DNA of 5,876 nt from CAZSNH01 sp052388455. Lineage in GTDB: Bacteria > Pseudomonadota > Alphaproteobacteria > Rhizobiales > Hyphomicrobiaceae. Below the pieces are notes generated by a model. It saw only the letters and a program-made list of their open reading frames with translations, was not told where the DNA came from and ran no database searches. The DNA lies in NCBI GenBank assembly GCA_052388455.1, contig JBQTIA010000089.1, forward strand, positions 1-5,876, written 5' to 3'. The translations under genes and the position numbers were made by a program. This document shows positions 5,556 through 5,876 of the stretch, one piece after another; position 1 is the first letter of the stretch, and each line of letters opens with the position of its first letter.

Positions 5556-5624
5556 ATGAGCATCAGACGATGGGGTCTGACGCCGGAACCGGCGAGAACC
5601 TGGACAAGTGGAGAGATACAATGA
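5556..5624 (+). other. Possible 22-codon leader frame overlapping the next start
   Basis: An ATG at 5556 opens a 22-codon frame (MSIRRWGLTPEP...) whose TGA at 5622-5624 overlaps the ATG of the exported-protein gene in the arrangement ATGA. This would allow translational coupling. It has no clear Shine-Dalgarno and part of its sequence is dictated by two hairpins, so it may not be translated. Confidence 0.25.
5563..5594 (+). promoter_or_regulatory. Two consecutive small hairpins in the leader of the exported-protein gene
   Basis: TCAGAC (5563-5568) pairs with GTCTGA (5575-5580) around a 6-nt loop, and CGCCGG (5581-5586) with CCGGCG (5589-5594) follows at once. They lie about 15 nt upstream of the GGAGAG ribosome-binding site. 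They could be leader structure or part of the end of the methyltransferase transcript, but no T-tract follows either stem. The rest of the 5403-5620 spacer shows only a 10-bp palindrome TTTCCGGAAA at 5451-5460. Confidence 0.4.
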
Positions 5625-5876
5625 CTGCCCGCAACATCATCACTGCTTCTGTTCTTTCGCTCGGTGCCACTATGCTTCCGATGATCTCTGCCACGACGGC
5701 TTCAGCCGGGCCTTGCTTCATCAATACCAAGGGTGTCGAAGTCTGCGTCAGGGAGAAGGGCGATCTTGGCAACACGAACGTGGACCGCAAGAAGTGCATC
5801 GCCCCCTTCTGCGTACCCGACGGCACCTTCGAGAAATCCAACACGATCAAGCCGGTCGATCTGGCGAAGGGCGACA
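5621..5876 (+). CDS. Exported cysteine-containing protein, 3' end beyond window
   Basis: I do not recognise this protein. It starts MTARNIITASVLSLGATMLP and has a typical Sec signal peptide: a short basic N-terminus, a hydrophobic stretch at about 6-24, and a probable signal peptidase I site after ASA at residues 27-29. The mature part begins GPCFINTKGVEVCVREKGD and has cysteines at 32, 42, 59 and 64, which could form disulphides in the periplasm. The visible 85 codons run open to the window edge. The ATG at 5621 has GGAG 7 nt upstream, strong support for this start. Its gene lies 218 nt downstream of the methyltransferase and probably has its own promoter; a role in the restriction locus is not indicated. 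The total length is unknown. Confidence 0.85.
   Translation, partial: MTARNIITASVLSLGATMLPMISATTASAGPCFINTKGVEVCVREKGDLGNTNVDRKKCIAPFCVPDGTFEKSNTIKPVDLAKGD

Noticed and set aside
5563..5850. Minus-strand open frame opposite the exported-protein gene
   Set aside because: The plus-strand frame has a good ribosome-binding site and signal peptide; this one has neither.

Overview
The window looks like a GC-rich alphaproteobacterial chromosome, most likely Hyphomicrobiales (Rhizobiales). The basis is protein similarity recalled by eye: ribosomal protein S2 has the long C-terminal extension seen in that group, and EF-Ts, UMP kinase and RRF read as alphaproteobacterial. No database search was possible.

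Minus strand, about 3670 down to 1: the conserved translation operon rpsB - tsf - pyrH - frr, transcribed right to left, with frr cut by the window edge. It supplies ribosomal protein S2, elongation factor Ts, UMP kinase and ribosome recycling factor. Two things are unusual. EF-Ts carries a 70-residue Ala/Pro/Lys-rich tail beyond its normal end, and the rpsB-tsf spacer holds two facing arrays of 7-bp tandem repeats. The pyrH-frr spacer holds a perfect 8-bp hairpin.

3671-3964: the spacer between rpsB and the plus-strand genes. It has a G-rich tract and a GTTC-N7-GTTC site matching the alphaproteobacterial LexA box.

Plus strand, 3965-5402: a two-gene restriction-modification locus. The first gene is a broken BglII-like type II restriction endonuclease. 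A 124-bp palindromic MITE-like element has inserted into it with a perfect 10-bp target duplication, and one extra base further on shifts the frame. Removing both on paper restores a 202-residue protein with a D-x8-E-x-E catalytic pattern. The second gene, overlapping the end of the first, is an intact MT-A70-type adenine methyltransferase. The locus therefore looks like a restriction-modification system that has lost its nuclease and kept its methyltransferase as an orphan.

5403-5876: a spacer with two small hairpins and a possible 22-codon leader frame, then the start of an unrecognised exported protein with a clear signal peptide and four cysteines, cut by the window end.
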